From Arthrobacter sp. H-02-3 (GTDB lineage: Bacteria > Actinomycetota > Actinomycetes > Actinomycetales > Micrococcaceae): a stretch of 64,000 bases of DNA. The stretch is taken from the NCBI RefSeq assembly GCF_003097355.1, contig NZ_PYUI01000025.1, positions 1-64,000 of the forward strand. The letters are read 5' to 3'. Position numbers and translations under genes: made by a program. Below the pieces are notes generated by a model. The model saw only the letters and a list, made by a program, of their open reading frames with translations, was not told where the DNA came from and made no database searches. Of this stretch, positions 8,901 to 17,534 are shown one piece after another. Numbering within the stretch: position 1 is the stretch's first letter; the number at the start of each line of letters is the position of its first letter.

Positions 8901-10496
8901 ACCGTGACCCAGGAAGTGCCCTCGCTCGTCACGCCGTCGGGCATCGCGGACCTGGAGTTCGGGGATCCCGTCGAGGCCATCAACCGGGTCGCGGCAAAGA
9001 TCAAGGCGGACAAGCTCGCCGACGTCATCATCGTGGAGAACCACGACGGCGCCGGGTCCGGTGCGCCTGAGGGCGCCACCCTGGAACAGGAAGTCGCCGC
9101 CGGCGGCCCCTTCGCCAAGATGGTCCAGAAGGTCACCCCGGATGTTGCCGCGATCTTCAACGGCCACACCCACAAGCAGTACGCCTGGGACGCGCCGGTC
9201 CTGGATTCGGCGGGCCAGCCCACCGGCAGGTCCCGCCCGATCGTCCAGACCGGAAACTACGGCGAGTTCATCGGCCAGATCCAGCTCACCGTCGACACCA
9301 AGACCATGTCGGTGACCGGCTACAAGGCCGGCAACGTCCAGCGCACCACGAGTGCCGCGCAGCCTGCAGCGGACCTCGTGGCCCAGTACCCGCGGGTCGC
9401 CGCCGTCAAGACCATCGTGGACAAGGCCCTGGCCGACGCCGCCGTGGTGGGCAACCAGCCTGTCGGCAAGGTCACCGCGGATATCACGACGGCATTTGGC
9501 GGCTCCCCGGCCGTGCGCGATGACCGGGCCAGCGAGTCCACGCTCGGCAACCTGGTGGCCGACTCCCTCGTGGATGCGCTGAAGGCGCCGGAACTCGGCG
9601 CCGCAGAAATCGGCGTCGTCAATCCGGGCGGTCTGCGCAACGAGCTGTACTACGCGCCCGACGGCACCATCACGTACGCCGAGGCCAACGCGGTGCTGCC
9701 GTTCGTGAACAATCTGTGGACCACGTCCCTGACGGGCGCGCAGTTCAAGACGCTGCTGGAGCAGCAGTGGCAGACCAACCCGGACGGCACGGTTCCCAGC
9801 CGTGCGTACCAGCAGCTGGGCCTGTCCAAGAACGTGAACTACACCTACGACGCCGCTCGCGCCGCCGGTGACCGGATCACCTCGATCCGGGTCAACGGTG
9901 TGCTGGTCGACCCGGCGAAGTCCTACCGAATCGGGACGTTCAACTTCCTGGCCACCGGCGGCGACAACTTCCGCATCTTCAAGGAAGGTGCCGGCACCAA
10001 GGACTCCGGGCTGGTGGACCGCGACGCCTGGATCGCCTACCTGCAGGGCCATAACCCCGTTTCGCCGGACTTCGCCCGCCGCTCCGTGGCGGTCGTGAAC
10101 ACGACGGCGGCGGAGGTCAAGGGCGGGGACTCCGTCACCCTGGCGGTTTCGAAGCTGGACCTCACCTCGCTGGGCAGCCCGGTGAATACCTCGCTGCGCG
10201 CCGAATTTACGGATGCTGCAGGTGCCGTGACGTCCCTTGGCTCAGTTCCGGTGTCCGCCGGCGCCGCCACGGTGGACGTGAAGGTTCCTGCAGCCGCGGC
10301 TGCCGGCACGGGCACCCTGGTGCTCACCGCCGTCGAATCCGGCACTGTGGTGAAGACTGCGGTGCTGATCGCGGCCAGCACCCCCGTCCCGCCGAAGTGC
10401 GTCCCGCCGGTCAAGCCGACGCGGCCCGCGGACGTCGTGGGCCAGGTGAACTACGGGACAGCCATGGCCGCCTACCGGAAGTGCCTCAAGGGCTGA
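5940..10496 (+). CDS. Giant secreted ExeM/NucH-type nuclease fused to a UshA-like 5'-nucleotidase
   Basis: 1518 aa. A signal peptide (1-31, ends AHA) is followed by a lamin-tail domain (~43-170, VVINEAYLSGGS, FVELYNSSD), an OB-fold region typical of ExeM nucleases (~243-350) and an endonuclease/exonuclease/phosphatase domain (~513-846: LKIASFNVLNYF, LMEVENS, IGDFNSYAKEDP, ASDHDPV). A complete 5'-nucleotidase follows, with metallophosphatase (~856-1100: GINDFHGRID, SAGDN, GNHEFDGG, NGHTHK) and C-terminal specificity domain (~1150-1365: NPGGLRNE), then an Ig-like C-terminal region and a short Cys-containing tail. All metal-binding motifs are intact. The likely job is to degrade extracellular DNA and dephosphorylate the nucleotides for phosphate and nucleoside scavenging. 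No LPXTG sorting signal. The nuclease and nucleotidase are normally separate proteins. Confidence 0.93.
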   Translation: MKQTPWKSVLGTALSAALIAAPLAAAPAHAVEASPAATGTSPVVINEAYLSGGSTGAAFKNKFVELYNSSDAPVSLDGWSLQYRSATGTGAPSSVAALSGSIPAQGYYLLKGGSNGTAGADLPAADTTATGFNPAGGGGTIVLAKQSTALNPLPTGSVIEPANVADVLGYGTSNTFETQAAAAPSGNTDVKSLNRSNGADTNNNSADLALNAAITPKAANGTADPGPVDPPADPGTPPATKTIAEIQGTGAASPLAGSTVTTRGRVTATFPTGGFAGYYVQTAGTGGDLTPANHTASDAVFVYSPSTVDSVRIGDYVELTGAVSEFFGMTQLTVAAAADLKKLTDAAPEVKATGFALPADEAFRESLEGMLLTPQGPVTVADNFSLNQYGEIGLAGGTTALEQPTAVAPFGSAEYTAAVAANAARGIKLDDGATTNFLKDAATKAQVLPYLTTDDHVRVGAPVTFKTNVVLSYANNAWKFQPLTQLTAANADTVQPASFGATRADSPAAVGGNLKIASFNVLNYFPTTGDTISGCKFYNDRAGNPITVSGGCDVRGAANAENFKRQQDKIVAAIAKSGADVVTLMEVENSAQFGKNRDDALARLVDALNIATPGIWDYVRTPANAPPLADEDMIRTAFIFKKATAEPVGESIIHNDTVAFASARKPLAQVFKPVGASDDKKFIAIANHFKSKGSAATPDDTDKGQGASNVARTAQAQSLLAFSDELQKSKGTDKVFLIGDFNSYAKEDPINVLTGAGYVNQDEKAKNADGSAKHSYLFGGLVGSLDHILASPAANAAVTGADIWNINSVESVALEYSRYNNNVTDYYTPDQFRASDHDPVVVGLNLPVTPASVELNFLGINDFHGRIDSNTVFFAGTIEKLRAAAAPGATAFISAGDNIGASLFASATAKDQPTIDVLNALDLRTSAVGNHEFDGGWADLRDRVSASGTNAKFPYLGANVYAKGTTTPVLPEYTVLDMNGVKVAVIGTVTQEVPSLVTPSGIADLEFGDPVEAINRVAAKIKADKLADVIIVENHDGAGSGAPEGATLEQEVAAGGPFAKMVQKVTPDVAAIFNGHTHKQYAWDAPVLDSAGQPTGRSRPIVQTGNYGEFIGQIQLTVDTKTMSVTGYKAGNVQRTTSAAQPAADLVAQYPRVAAVKTIVDKALADAAVVGNQPVGKVTADITTAFGGSPAVRDDRASESTLGNLVADSLVDALKAPELGAAEIGVVNPGGLRNELYYAPDGTITYAEANAVLPFVNNLWTTSLTGAQFKTLLEQQWQTNPDGTVPSRAYQQLGLSKNVNYTYDAARAAGDRITSIRVNGVLVDPAKSYRIGTFNFLATGGDNFRIFKEGAGTKDSGLVDRDAWIAYLQGHNPVSPDFARRSVAVVNTTAAEVKGGDSVTLAVSKLDLTSLGSPVNTSLRAEFTDAAGAVTSLGSVPVSAGAATVDVKVPAAAAAGTGTLVLTAVESGTVVKTAVLIAASTPVPPKCVPPVKPTRPADVVGQVNYGTAMAAYRKCLKG

Positions 10497-10501
10497 TCCG
10501 T

Positions 10502-10526
10502 GGCCCGGGCTTCCGTAGCCCGGGGC
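10502..10526 (+). terminator. Terminator-like hairpin after the nuclease gene
   Basis: CCCGGGCT (10504-10511), TCCGT loop, AGCCCGGG (10517-10524): an 8-bp GC-rich stem six bases after the stop codon, without a T-run. Confidence 0.5.
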
Positions 10527-10560
10527 ACGTAGCCCCGTTCTCGTAGTTCCCGCAGCAGTG

Positions 10561-11030
10561 AGCATGCCCTCCCCTGGCCCGCAGCAGTGGACATAGGCAC
10601 CAAGAGTCCACCGCCCGGCGCCACGGGAGGGCATGCCCATTTGTCGAGGTGTCGGGGCGGAACCCAAGGAGCCAGGATGCCGCGGCCACATCACGGGACA
10701 TGCTCAGCCCTAAGCCTCAGGACTGGACATAAGCACCAAGAGTCCACCGCCCGGCGCCACGGGAGGGCATGTCCATTTGTCGAGGTGTCGGGGTGGAACC
10801 CAAGGAGCCAGGATGCCGCGGCCACATCACGGGACATGCTCAGCCCTAAGCCTCAGGACTGGACATAAGCACCAAGAGCCCACCGCCGGGCCCCACGGGA
10901 GGGCATGCTCATTTTTCACGGCCCGCCACAACACGGGACATGCCCAGCCCTAAGCCTCAGGACTGGTCATAAGCACCAAGAGTCCACCGCCGCGCCCCAC
11001 GGGAGGGCATGTCCACTTTTCACAGGGGCG
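10561..11030. repeat. Tandem repeat array (136, 136, 104 bp and partial unit) with internal inverted repeats
   Basis: Units start at 10589, 10725, 10861 and 10965, each beginning GG(A/T)CATA(A/G)GCACCAAGAG. The first two are 136 bp and nearly identical; the third has lost ~32 bp; the fourth is partial. Every unit carries GCATG(T/C)CC and later GGACATGC, which are inverted copies of each other, and an inverted AGCATGCCCTCCC opens the block at 10561. No unique spacers, so not CRISPR. Open frames exist across the repeat on both strands but none has a start, SD or a domain I can support. It lies between a + strand gene end and a - strand gene end, a typical place for an intergenic repeat family. 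Confidence 0.85.
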
Positions 11031-11059
11031 GATACGGGCCAGAGACGTGCAGCTGCGTG

Positions 11060-13198
11060 TCAGCGGCCCAGGATGTCCCGGGCGATCTCGTCGGCGTCGC
11101 GCAGGGTGCGCTGCCCGCTGCGGTAGACGGGGCCCGACGCCGGCCGGGCCTCGGCGGCGATTGCCGTGCCCCATTGCGCGGCGGAGAGCTGGAGCCCGAG
11201 CACGTAGATTCCCTCCGTCACGGACCCGTTGGCCCCGAGCGGCCGATACGGATGCGGGACGACGTCCAGTCCCGAGGCCTGTACCGGGGTCCCCTCCACG
11301 CTCATCATGAGGCGCGGCCGCACCAGCCCCTCGGCCAGCAATTGCTCCAGCAGGGGCGAGGCGTTCACGGCCACCCGGTTGGCCGGCGCAAGCGCCTCGA
11401 TCATCGCCGACGCCGCCACGGAGCCCGCAGCGGAGTCGCCCGCCACGGCGGCCCCCAAGCCAGCACCGCCCGAGGCGGTCCCCAGGCCGGCACCGCCCGT
11501 CCCGGAGCTCGCGCCGGCACCCCCCGCGCCGCCCAGAACACCGCCGGACCCGCCGTCGACGCTTTCATCGGTGCCGAAGCCCACCCAGGGCGACGCCGCG
11601 ATGAACGTCCGGGCGCGGCGGTCCACGCCGAACTTGGGGTCCGGGCCCACGAAGCGGACAACCCCCGCGCGGGCCAGGGCCGCGAGCTGCGCGGCACGCA
11701 GCGCCGGCGGACCGCTCGCCAGGCCTTCCACGAAAGATTCGAACCAGCCGCGCAGGCCCGCGACCCACGATTCGTCCGTGATGCCACTGTCGGCCACAGC
11801 AGTCTTGAGCACCGCCCGGCCGTGGTGCAGGGCGCCGATGGCCATCTTCACGGCGTCGTTCTCGCCGAGCGCCGAACGCCGGGCGTCGTCGAGCAGATAG
11901 TCCACGACGGCGGCATCCAGTTCAGCCCGGGAGCCAAACGAGCGCCCGGCCAGGGGAGCTGCGAGGCCGAGCAAGTCCAGGCGGTGGGCTGCCCGGACAT
12001 GGATGGCGATCACGGATTCCATGGTGTTTTCCCACTTGCCGGTCGAATGCGCGTGCGGCCGCAGCGACTCGTCCAGGGCGCGCAGGAACTCGGCCGGATC
12101 GGTCAGGACCGCACCGGGCTGCGAGCGCGCGAGCGTCGAGTAGTAGGCCCAGATCGCGTCGCGGTGCAGGAGCGGCCAGAGGTCAAAGTCGAAGGACGGC
12201 CGGATACCGGACTCGGCGAACTTCGCGATCGCGTCCTCGGTGCAGTACCGCAGCTGGACCGAGCCCGGGTAGTAGCCGGTGAGCGTGGCCTTGGCCCGGT
12301 AGGGAGTCCCGCGGCGTGAGGCGGCGATGATGAGAGGTTCGCGGCCGGACGGCACGTATGTCAGTTCGGCGTTGTCCTCCGCGGCCAGGAACCGCCCGCC
12401 GCGCCCTTCCGTCAGCTGTCCCATCACGTCAAAGAAGTTCAGGCCCATACCGCGCACGAGGACTGGTTCACCGGCCGGCACCACGGACCAGTCGACGTCG
12501 GCGGGCGCCGCCGGCGGCAGGTACAGGAGGCCGAGCTCCTCCGCCGCGGTGAGCAGCTCCCGCTGTTCGGCGTTCAACCGCGCGTCCAGATGGCCCAGGG
12601 CCAACACCACGGAGTCGACGATGAGCACCGTGCCGTCGTCGAGGACGACGTCGAACCGCACCGCAGAATCCTGTGCGGCAACAGGGTCAGCAGCCGCCGG
12701 GTCAGCGCCCGCTGCAGCCGCGTGACGCACGGAGGTCGCCGTCGCCGGGTGGAAGTCCACGGTGACGCCGGCCGGGAGCCGGGTGAGCAGCTCCTCGAGG
12801 GTGCAGCGCAGGTAACGGCCGTACAGGGCCCGGCTGGGGAAGTCCGCCTGGCCGAGCCCGGATACCTCGGCGAGCTCCGCGTCCGTCAGCGACGGATCCG
12901 GCTGGCGTTGCTGGAGGTCACGCCACTGGTCAAAGGTGCGCCCGGCCACGGGCGCGGCGAGCGCCGGGTCTTCCGGGATGACCGTGGGATAGAACGATTG
13001 CGTGTTCATCAGGTACAGCCGCGACTGCCCGGGCTGCCAGACATGCCCGGGCCCGGCAGGGTACGGGTCAATCACGTCGATGTGCAGGGTTCCGGCGGGG
13101 CCGGCGGCGGCCCAGTTGGCGAGGAGCCGCTCCAGCACGCTCGTGCCCCGGGGACCGGCGCCTATCACTGCCGTCCGGATGCTTCGCGATATGCCCAC
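11060..13198 (-). CDS. FAD/NAD(P)-binding protein (flavin monooxygenase-like, PF13454)
   Basis: About 712 aa from a GTG at 13198. A Rossmann FAD-binding motif sits at the start (SIRTAVIGAGPRGTSVLERLL). The family features HVW, SRLYLMNTQSFYPTVIPED and FPSRALYGRYL follow, and the C-terminal third carries a second nucleotide-binding region (DSVVLALGHLD, RGMGLNFFDVMGQLTEGRGG). These are FAD-NAD(P)-binding proteins related to N-hydroxylating monooxygenases, with substrates generally unknown. A ~45-residue Gly/Ala/Ser-rich insertion (encoded around 11440-11560) is low complexity. The frame stays open upstream to 13294, overlapping the divergent peptidase start, so I prefer 13198, just before the FAD motif. 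Confidence 0.85.
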   Translation of the reverse strand: MGISRSIRTAVIGAGPRGTSVLERLLANWAAAGPAGTLHIDVIDPYPAGPGHVWQPGQSRLYLMNTQSFYPTVIPEDPALAAPVAGRTFDQWRDLQQRQPDPSLTDAELAEVSGLGQADFPSRALYGRYLRCTLEELLTRLPAGVTVDFHPATATSVRHAAAAGADPAAADPVAAQDSAVRFDVVLDDGTVLIVDSVVLALGHLDARLNAEQRELLTAAEELGLLYLPPAAPADVDWSVVPAGEPVLVRGMGLNFFDVMGQLTEGRGGRFLAAEDNAELTYVPSGREPLIIAASRRGTPYRAKATLTGYYPGSVQLRYCTEDAIAKFAESGIRPSFDFDLWPLLHRDAIWAYYSTLARSQPGAVLTDPAEFLRALDESLRPHAHSTGKWENTMESVIAIHVRAAHRLDLLGLAAPLAGRSFGSRAELDAAVVDYLLDDARRSALGENDAVKMAIGALHHGRAVLKTAVADSGITDESWVAGLRGWFESFVEGLASGPPALRAAQLAALARAGVVRFVGPDPKFGVDRRARTFIAASPWVGFGTDESVDGGSGGVLGGAGGAGASSGTGGAGLGTASGGAGLGAAVAGDSAAGSVAASAMIEALAPANRVAVNASPLLEQLLAEGLVRPRLMMSVEGTPVQASGLDVVPHPYRPLGANGSVTEGIYVLGLQLSAAQWGTAIAAEARPASGPVYRSGQRTLRDADEIARDILGR

Positions 13199-13283
13199 GG
13201 CATCCAGCGTATCGGCAACCCGGCCGCGGGCCGGACCCGCCGCGTGACTTGCTACTGCCGCACCGATGTTCTTGGATGGAAAA

Positions 13284-15572
13284 ATGACCGCCACAGAAGC
13301 TGATCACCCGTCCGCGTCCGGCCAAGCCGCCGGCGCCGCCCCGGCTGCAGGGACTGCACCCGAACCAATCGACGAGAACATCTGGCTCGAGGACGTCTAC
13401 GGCCAGGAGCAGTTGGCGTGGGTCCGTGAGCAAAATGCCCGCACCGAAGAACTCCTCGAGGATGCCGACTACACCGAGCTGGAAAACAGAATCCTGGAGG
13501 TCCTCGACTCCACCGACCGGATCCCCATGGTGGGCAAGCACGGCGAGTGGTACTACAACTTCTGGAAGGACCGGGACAACCCCAAGGGACTGTGGCGGCG
13601 GACCGGCTGGGACAGCTACCGGTCCGGGACCCCCGCATGGGACGTCCTGTTGGATGTCGATGCCCTCGCCGCCGCCGAAGGCCAGGATTGGGTCTTCCAC
13701 GGCGCCAACTTCCTCCGCCCTGCCCCGGGCGAACCGCACCGTCGGGCGCTGCTGGCCTTCTCTCCCGACGGCGGGGACGCGAACCGCTACCGGGAGTTCG
13801 ACGTCGAGGCGCGCGGCTTCGTGGATCCGGCGGACGGCGGCTTCGACCTCCCGACCGGCAAGGGCAACGCCTCCTGGCTGGACGCGGACACCTTGCTTGT
13901 CGCCACCACGGCCGACGGCCTGCCGCGGACCACCTCCTCCTACGCCCGGACCGGGGTGAAGCTGCGCCGGGGCGAATCCCTCACACAGGCCGAGAAGCTC
14001 TTCGACATCCCCGAGGACCACATGATGGCGATCGTGGCCCATGACTCCACGCCGGGCTTCGAACGCACGTTTGCGGTCGACTGGATCAGTTTCTTCGAAA
14101 AGAACACCTCCGTGCTGCGCGACGGCCAGTGGGTGCAGATCGACGTGCCCGCGGACGTGAACTTGAGCTCGCACCGCGAATGGCTGCTGTTCCGGCCGCA
14201 GCGCGACTGGACGGTCAACGGCACCACATATCCCGCGGGTTCCCTCCTCGCGGCCGGCTTCGAGGACTTCCTCGCCGGCAGCCGGGACCTGGCCGTGCTC
14301 TTCTCGCCCGATCCGCACACCTCCCTGCAGTCTTGGAGCTGGACGCGGGACTTCCTGCTGCTGAATCTGCTTCGGGACGTGTCCTCGGAGATCCATGTCC
14401 TGGATCCGCGGCGCCCGGGAACGGACTCGGCATGGGAGGCCACCGTCCTGGACGCCTGCCCGCCCTTGCACGACGTCAACGCCTTCGCAGTTGACGACGA
14501 AGACGACGCCGAAGGCACGGACGACGACGGCACCGGCGGCGCCGCCTCGGTGTCCGAGGGCGAGTCGCCCGGCGCCGGGAATGACTTCTGGCTCATCGCC
14601 ACCGGTTTCACGACCCCCACCACCCTGACCCGGGGAACACTCACCCGCGGCGGTGACTCCGGCGCAGGCGCAACCAGCACGCACGAGGTGATCCGGACCT
14701 CGCCGTCGTTCTTCAACGAGGCGGACTACGAAGTCCAGCAGCACTTCGCCGTCTCCAAGGACGGCACTAGGATCCCCTACTTCCAGGTGGGCTCCAAGGA
14801 CCTGGTCCTGGACGGCCAGAACCCCACCCAGCTGTCCGGCTACGGGGGCTTCGAGATCTCGCGGACCCCGGCCTACAGCGGGGCGGTCGGCCGGGCCTGG
14901 CTGGAACGGCGCACCGCGGCGTCCACCGGCGCTGAGGGCGGGGCCCCGCACCGCCGGGGCGGCGTCTACGTGGTGGCGAACATCCGCGGCGGCGGCGAAT
15001 ACGGGCCGTCCTGGCACCGCGCCGCACTGCAGGGCAACCGCCACCGCGCCTATGAGGACTTCGCCGCCGTGGCGAAGGACCTGATCTCCCGCGGTGTCAC
15101 GTCCCGCGAGCGGCTCGGCTGCGTGGGAGGCTCCAACGGCGGGCTGCTGGTGGGCAACATGCTCACGCAGTATCCGGAACTGTTCGGCGCCGTGTCCTGC
15201 GGGGTCCCGCTCCTGGACATGCGCCGGTACACCAAACTCTCCGCGGGCTACTCCTGGATCGGCGAATACGGCGACCCTGACGACCCGGAACAGTGGGAGT
15301 CCATCAAGACGTTCTCGCCCTACCATCTGCTCAAGGACGGGGTGGACTACCCCGAGACGTTCATCTGGACGGCGACCTCCGATGACCGGGTGGGGCCGGT
15401 CCAGGCCCGGAAGATGGCGGCGCGCATGCAGGCCATGGGCATCCCGAACGTCTGGTTCCATGAGGCCCTGGAGGGCGGTCACGCGGGCGCGTCCGACAAC
15501 CGGCAGGCCGCGGCCCTGCAAAGCCGGAGTCAGCATTTCCTGTGGCGTGCCCTGGCCGGCCGGGAGGCCTGA
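13284..15572 (+). CDS. Prolyl oligopeptidase family serine peptidase (S9A)
   Basis: About 762 aa. The N-terminal beta-propeller region begins ENIWLEDVYGQEQLAWVREQN, typical of S9A. The C-terminal alpha/beta-hydrolase domain has GGSNGG with catalytic Ser (~residue 616), Asp in TSDDRVGP (~700) and His in EGGHAG (~732), plus YFQVGSKD and NIRGGGEYGPSWH. It cleaves short proline-containing peptides in the cytosol, as no signal peptide is seen. Family length is ~700 aa; a low-complexity acidic/Gly-rich insertion around residues 405-435 makes it longer. Start chosen at 13284 (GGATGGAAAA upstream); an ATG at 13266 has no SD. Divergent from the FAD-binding gene. Confidence 0.92.
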   Translation: MTATEADHPSASGQAAGAAPAAGTAPEPIDENIWLEDVYGQEQLAWVREQNARTEELLEDADYTELENRILEVLDSTDRIPMVGKHGEWYYNFWKDRDNPKGLWRRTGWDSYRSGTPAWDVLLDVDALAAAEGQDWVFHGANFLRPAPGEPHRRALLAFSPDGGDANRYREFDVEARGFVDPADGGFDLPTGKGNASWLDADTLLVATTADGLPRTTSSYARTGVKLRRGESLTQAEKLFDIPEDHMMAIVAHDSTPGFERTFAVDWISFFEKNTSVLRDGQWVQIDVPADVNLSSHREWLLFRPQRDWTVNGTTYPAGSLLAAGFEDFLAGSRDLAVLFSPDPHTSLQSWSWTRDFLLLNLLRDVSSEIHVLDPRRPGTDSAWEATVLDACPPLHDVNAFAVDDEDDAEGTDDDGTGGAASVSEGESPGAGNDFWLIATGFTTPTTLTRGTLTRGGDSGAGATSTHEVIRTSPSFFNEADYEVQQHFAVSKDGTRIPYFQVGSKDLVLDGQNPTQLSGYGGFEISRTPAYSGAVGRAWLERRTAASTGAEGGAPHRRGGVYVVANIRGGGEYGPSWHRAALQGNRHRAYEDFAAVAKDLISRGVTSRERLGCVGGSNGGLLVGNMLTQYPELFGAVSCGVPLLDMRRYTKLSAGYSWIGEYGDPDDPEQWESIKTFSPYHLLKDGVDYPETFIWTATSDDRVGPVQARKMAARMQAMGIPNVWFHEALEGGHAGASDNRQAAALQSRSQHFLWRALAGREA

Positions 15573-15596
15573 TCCCGCACTCCCGTTAGCGACAAG

Positions 15597-15647
15597 CAAC
15601 GCGGGGTCACATCCGGCCCATCATGGGCCGTAGGTGATCCCGCGTTG
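15597..15647. terminator. Bipartite palindrome / terminator after prolyl oligopeptidase
   Basis: CAACGCGGGGTCAC (15597-15610) pairs with GTGATCCCGCGTTG (15634-15647) through one G-U pair. The loop contains a second nested stem CGGCCCA-tca-TGGGCCG. No T-run. Probably the end of the peptidase transcript. Confidence 0.55.
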
Positions 15648-15716
15648 TCCTGGACCGGCCGTTTTGCACTGTGTGGCACCTTCTGCGTATCCTTGGTTGG
15701 CTAGTTAATAGCAATT

Positions 15717-15804
15717 GGAGACGTGCCAGAGCGGCCGAATGGGCTTCACTGCTAATGAAGTGTGGGGCACAACTCCACCGGGGGTTCAAATCCCCCCGTC
15801 TCCG
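15717..15804 (+). tRNA. tRNA-Ser (anticodon GCT)
   Basis: 88-nt class II tRNA: acceptor GGAGACG (15717-15723) with CGTCTCC (15797-15803), discriminator G. The anticodon arm CTTCA-ctgctaa-TGAAG places GCT at 15751-15753. T-loop GTTCAAATC. CCA not encoded. Confidence 0.97.
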
Positions 15805-15809
15805 CGTTT

Positions 15810-15836
15810 GGCCCCGGTCCCTGACCGGGGCCTTTT
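15810..15836 (+). terminator. Rho-independent terminator of tRNA-Ser(GCT)
   Basis: GGCCCCGGTC-cct-GACCGGGGCC, a perfect 10-bp stem, followed by TTTTGCGTT. Confidence 0.85.
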
Positions 15837-15920
15837 GCGTTCCTTAGGACAGATGGGGGCACCCGTCCGGTGGCCGGACGCCGCGCGCCCGACGGCGGAT
15901 CCGGATGGCAGGATAGGCCC

Positions 15921-17534
15921 ATGTCGAGCAACACGGAATTTGACGTGATCATCGTCGGCGGCGGCCACAACGGCCTTGCCGCGGCGGCGTATCTGGCCAG
16001 GGCCGGGCGGGACGTCCTGGTCTTGGAAAAGCTGGAGCACGCCGGCGGCGCCGCGGTCTCAGCGCACGCGTTCGACGGCGTCGATGCCCGCCTTTCGCGC
16101 TACTCGTACCTCGTGAGCCTCCTCCCGCAGCAAATCATCGACGACCTCGGCCTGCGCATCGAACTGGCGCGGCGGCGCTATTCCTCCTATACCCCGGACC
16201 CCCGGGACAGCGGCCGGGCTCTGCTGGTGGACAACGAGGACGCGGCCGCCACCGCGGCGTCCTTCGCCGCCGTAGGCGCGCCCGACGGCGAATTCGGCGC
16301 CTTCACCGCGTTCTACGCCGCCTGCCGGAAGCTCACGGAAGCCCTCTGGCCCACCATGACCGCGCCGCTGCTGCCGCGGTCCGAAGCGCGGTCCCTCGCC
16401 GCCCGGGCCGGGGCGTCCGCGGCCTGGGAGGCCATGATCGAACGTCCCATCGGAGATGCCATCAGCCGGGACCTGCACAGCGACCTGGTCCGCGGCGTGG
16501 TCCTCACCGACGCGCTGATCGGCACCTTCGCCCGGGCCGACGACGAGGACCTGCAGCAGAACATCTGTTTCCTGTACCACCTGATCGGCGGCGGGACGGG
16601 CGATTGGGACGTGCCGGTCGGCGGCATGGGCGCCGTGTCCGGTGAGCTGGAGCGGGCGGCCCGCCACGCCGGCGCGACCATCCTGACCTCGGCGGACGTC
16701 ACGGCCGTCCGGCCAGGCGGCGTCGTGGTCTACCGCCGCGGCGGGCAGGACCACACGGCAACGGCGCGGTGGATCCTCTCCAATGTGGCACCGGTGGTCC
16801 TGGACCGGCTCCGGGACAGCGGAACCCGCACCGGCACCGACAACCCGAACCATCGCCGCGAGGGCGCACAGGTCAAGGTCAACCTCCTGCTCAAACGGCT
16901 CCCCCGGCTGCTGGACGGGTCCGTCAGCCCGGAGGCGGCCTTCGGCGGGACGTTCCACATCAACGAGACGTGGTCCCAGCTCGACGCCGCCTACCTCAGC
17001 GCCGCGGGCGGATCCGTGCCCTCGCCGCTGCCATGCGAAATCTACTGCCATTCGCTGACCGACCCCAGCATCCTGTCCCCGGAACTGCAGGCCGCAGGTG
17101 CCCAGACGCTGACGGTCTTCGGGCTGCACGTCCCGGACCGGCTGGTCACGGCCGAGAACAACGAGGACCGGCGGGCCGAACTGCAGTCCGCCGTCCTGGC
17201 CTCCCTGAACTCCGTCCTGGCTGAACCCATAGAGGATCTGCTCCTGACGGGTCCGGACGGTCGCCCCTGCATCGAAACCAAGACCACCCTGGATATCGAA
17301 CGCGCCGTCGGCATGCCCCGGGGCAACATCTTCCACGGCGGGCTCGACTGGCCGTTCGTGGAAGACGGCGACCCGCTAGACACGCCGGCGCGCCGCTGGG
17401 GCGTGGCCACGGACGATCCGCAGATCCTGCTCTGCGGCTCCGGCGCCCGCCGCGGCGGTGCCGTCAGCGCGATCGGCGGGCACAACGCCGCCATGGCCGT
17501 GCTGGAAGCCGAACAGCCGCTCCGCCATGCGTGA
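15921..17534 (+). CDS. Phytoene-desaturase-like NAD(P)/FAD-dependent oxidoreductase
   Basis: 537 aa from the ATG at 15921 (GGATAG upstream). The N-terminal dinucleotide-binding motif DVIIVGGGHNGLAAAAYLAR is followed by EKLEHAGGAAVSAHAFDGVDARLSRYSYLVSLL, and the C-terminus carries the second FAD contact (LLCGSGARRGGAVSAIGGHNAA). This is the CrtI/COG1233 architecture. Actinobacterial members outside carotenoid clusters have no established substrate, and no carotenoid gene is nearby here. The downstream exporter overlaps its stop codon, so the two are co-translated. Confidence 0.88.
   Translation: MSSNTEFDVIIVGGGHNGLAAAAYLARAGRDVLVLEKLEHAGGAAVSAHAFDGVDARLSRYSYLVSLLPQQIIDDLGLRIELARRRYSSYTPDPRDSGRALLVDNEDAAATAASFAAVGAPDGEFGAFTAFYAACRKLTEALWPTMTAPLLPRSEARSLAARAGASAAWEAMIERPIGDAISRDLHSDLVRGVVLTDALIGTFARADDEDLQQNICFLYHLIGGGTGDWDVPVGGMGAVSGELERAARHAGATILTSADVTAVRPGGVVVYRRGGQDHTATARWILSNVAPVVLDRLRDSGTRTGTDNPNHRREGAQVKVNLLLKRLPRLLDGSVSPEAAFGGTFHINETWSQLDAAYLSAAGGSVPSPLPCEIYCHSLTDPSILSPELQAAGAQTLTVFGLHVPDRLVTAENNEDRRAELQSAVLASLNSVLAEPIEDLLLTGPDGRPCIETKTTLDIERAVGMPRGNIFHGGLDWPFVEDGDPLDTPARRWGVATDDPQILLCGSGARRGGAVSAIGGHNAAMAVLEAEQPLRHA

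Noticed and set aside
6060..10052. 1330-aa open frame antisense to the secreted nuclease gene
   Set aside because: High-GC third-position bias opens antisense frames; the translation is low-complexity, lacks motifs, and the + strand gene has complete catalytic domains.
10587..10868. Short ORFs across the tandem repeat
   Set aside because: Frames exist on both strands with no SD and no family; explained by repeat duplication.
10561..11030. CRISPR-like array
   Set aside because: Units of 136/104 bp with no unique spacers and no cas genes nearby; it is a tandem repeat.
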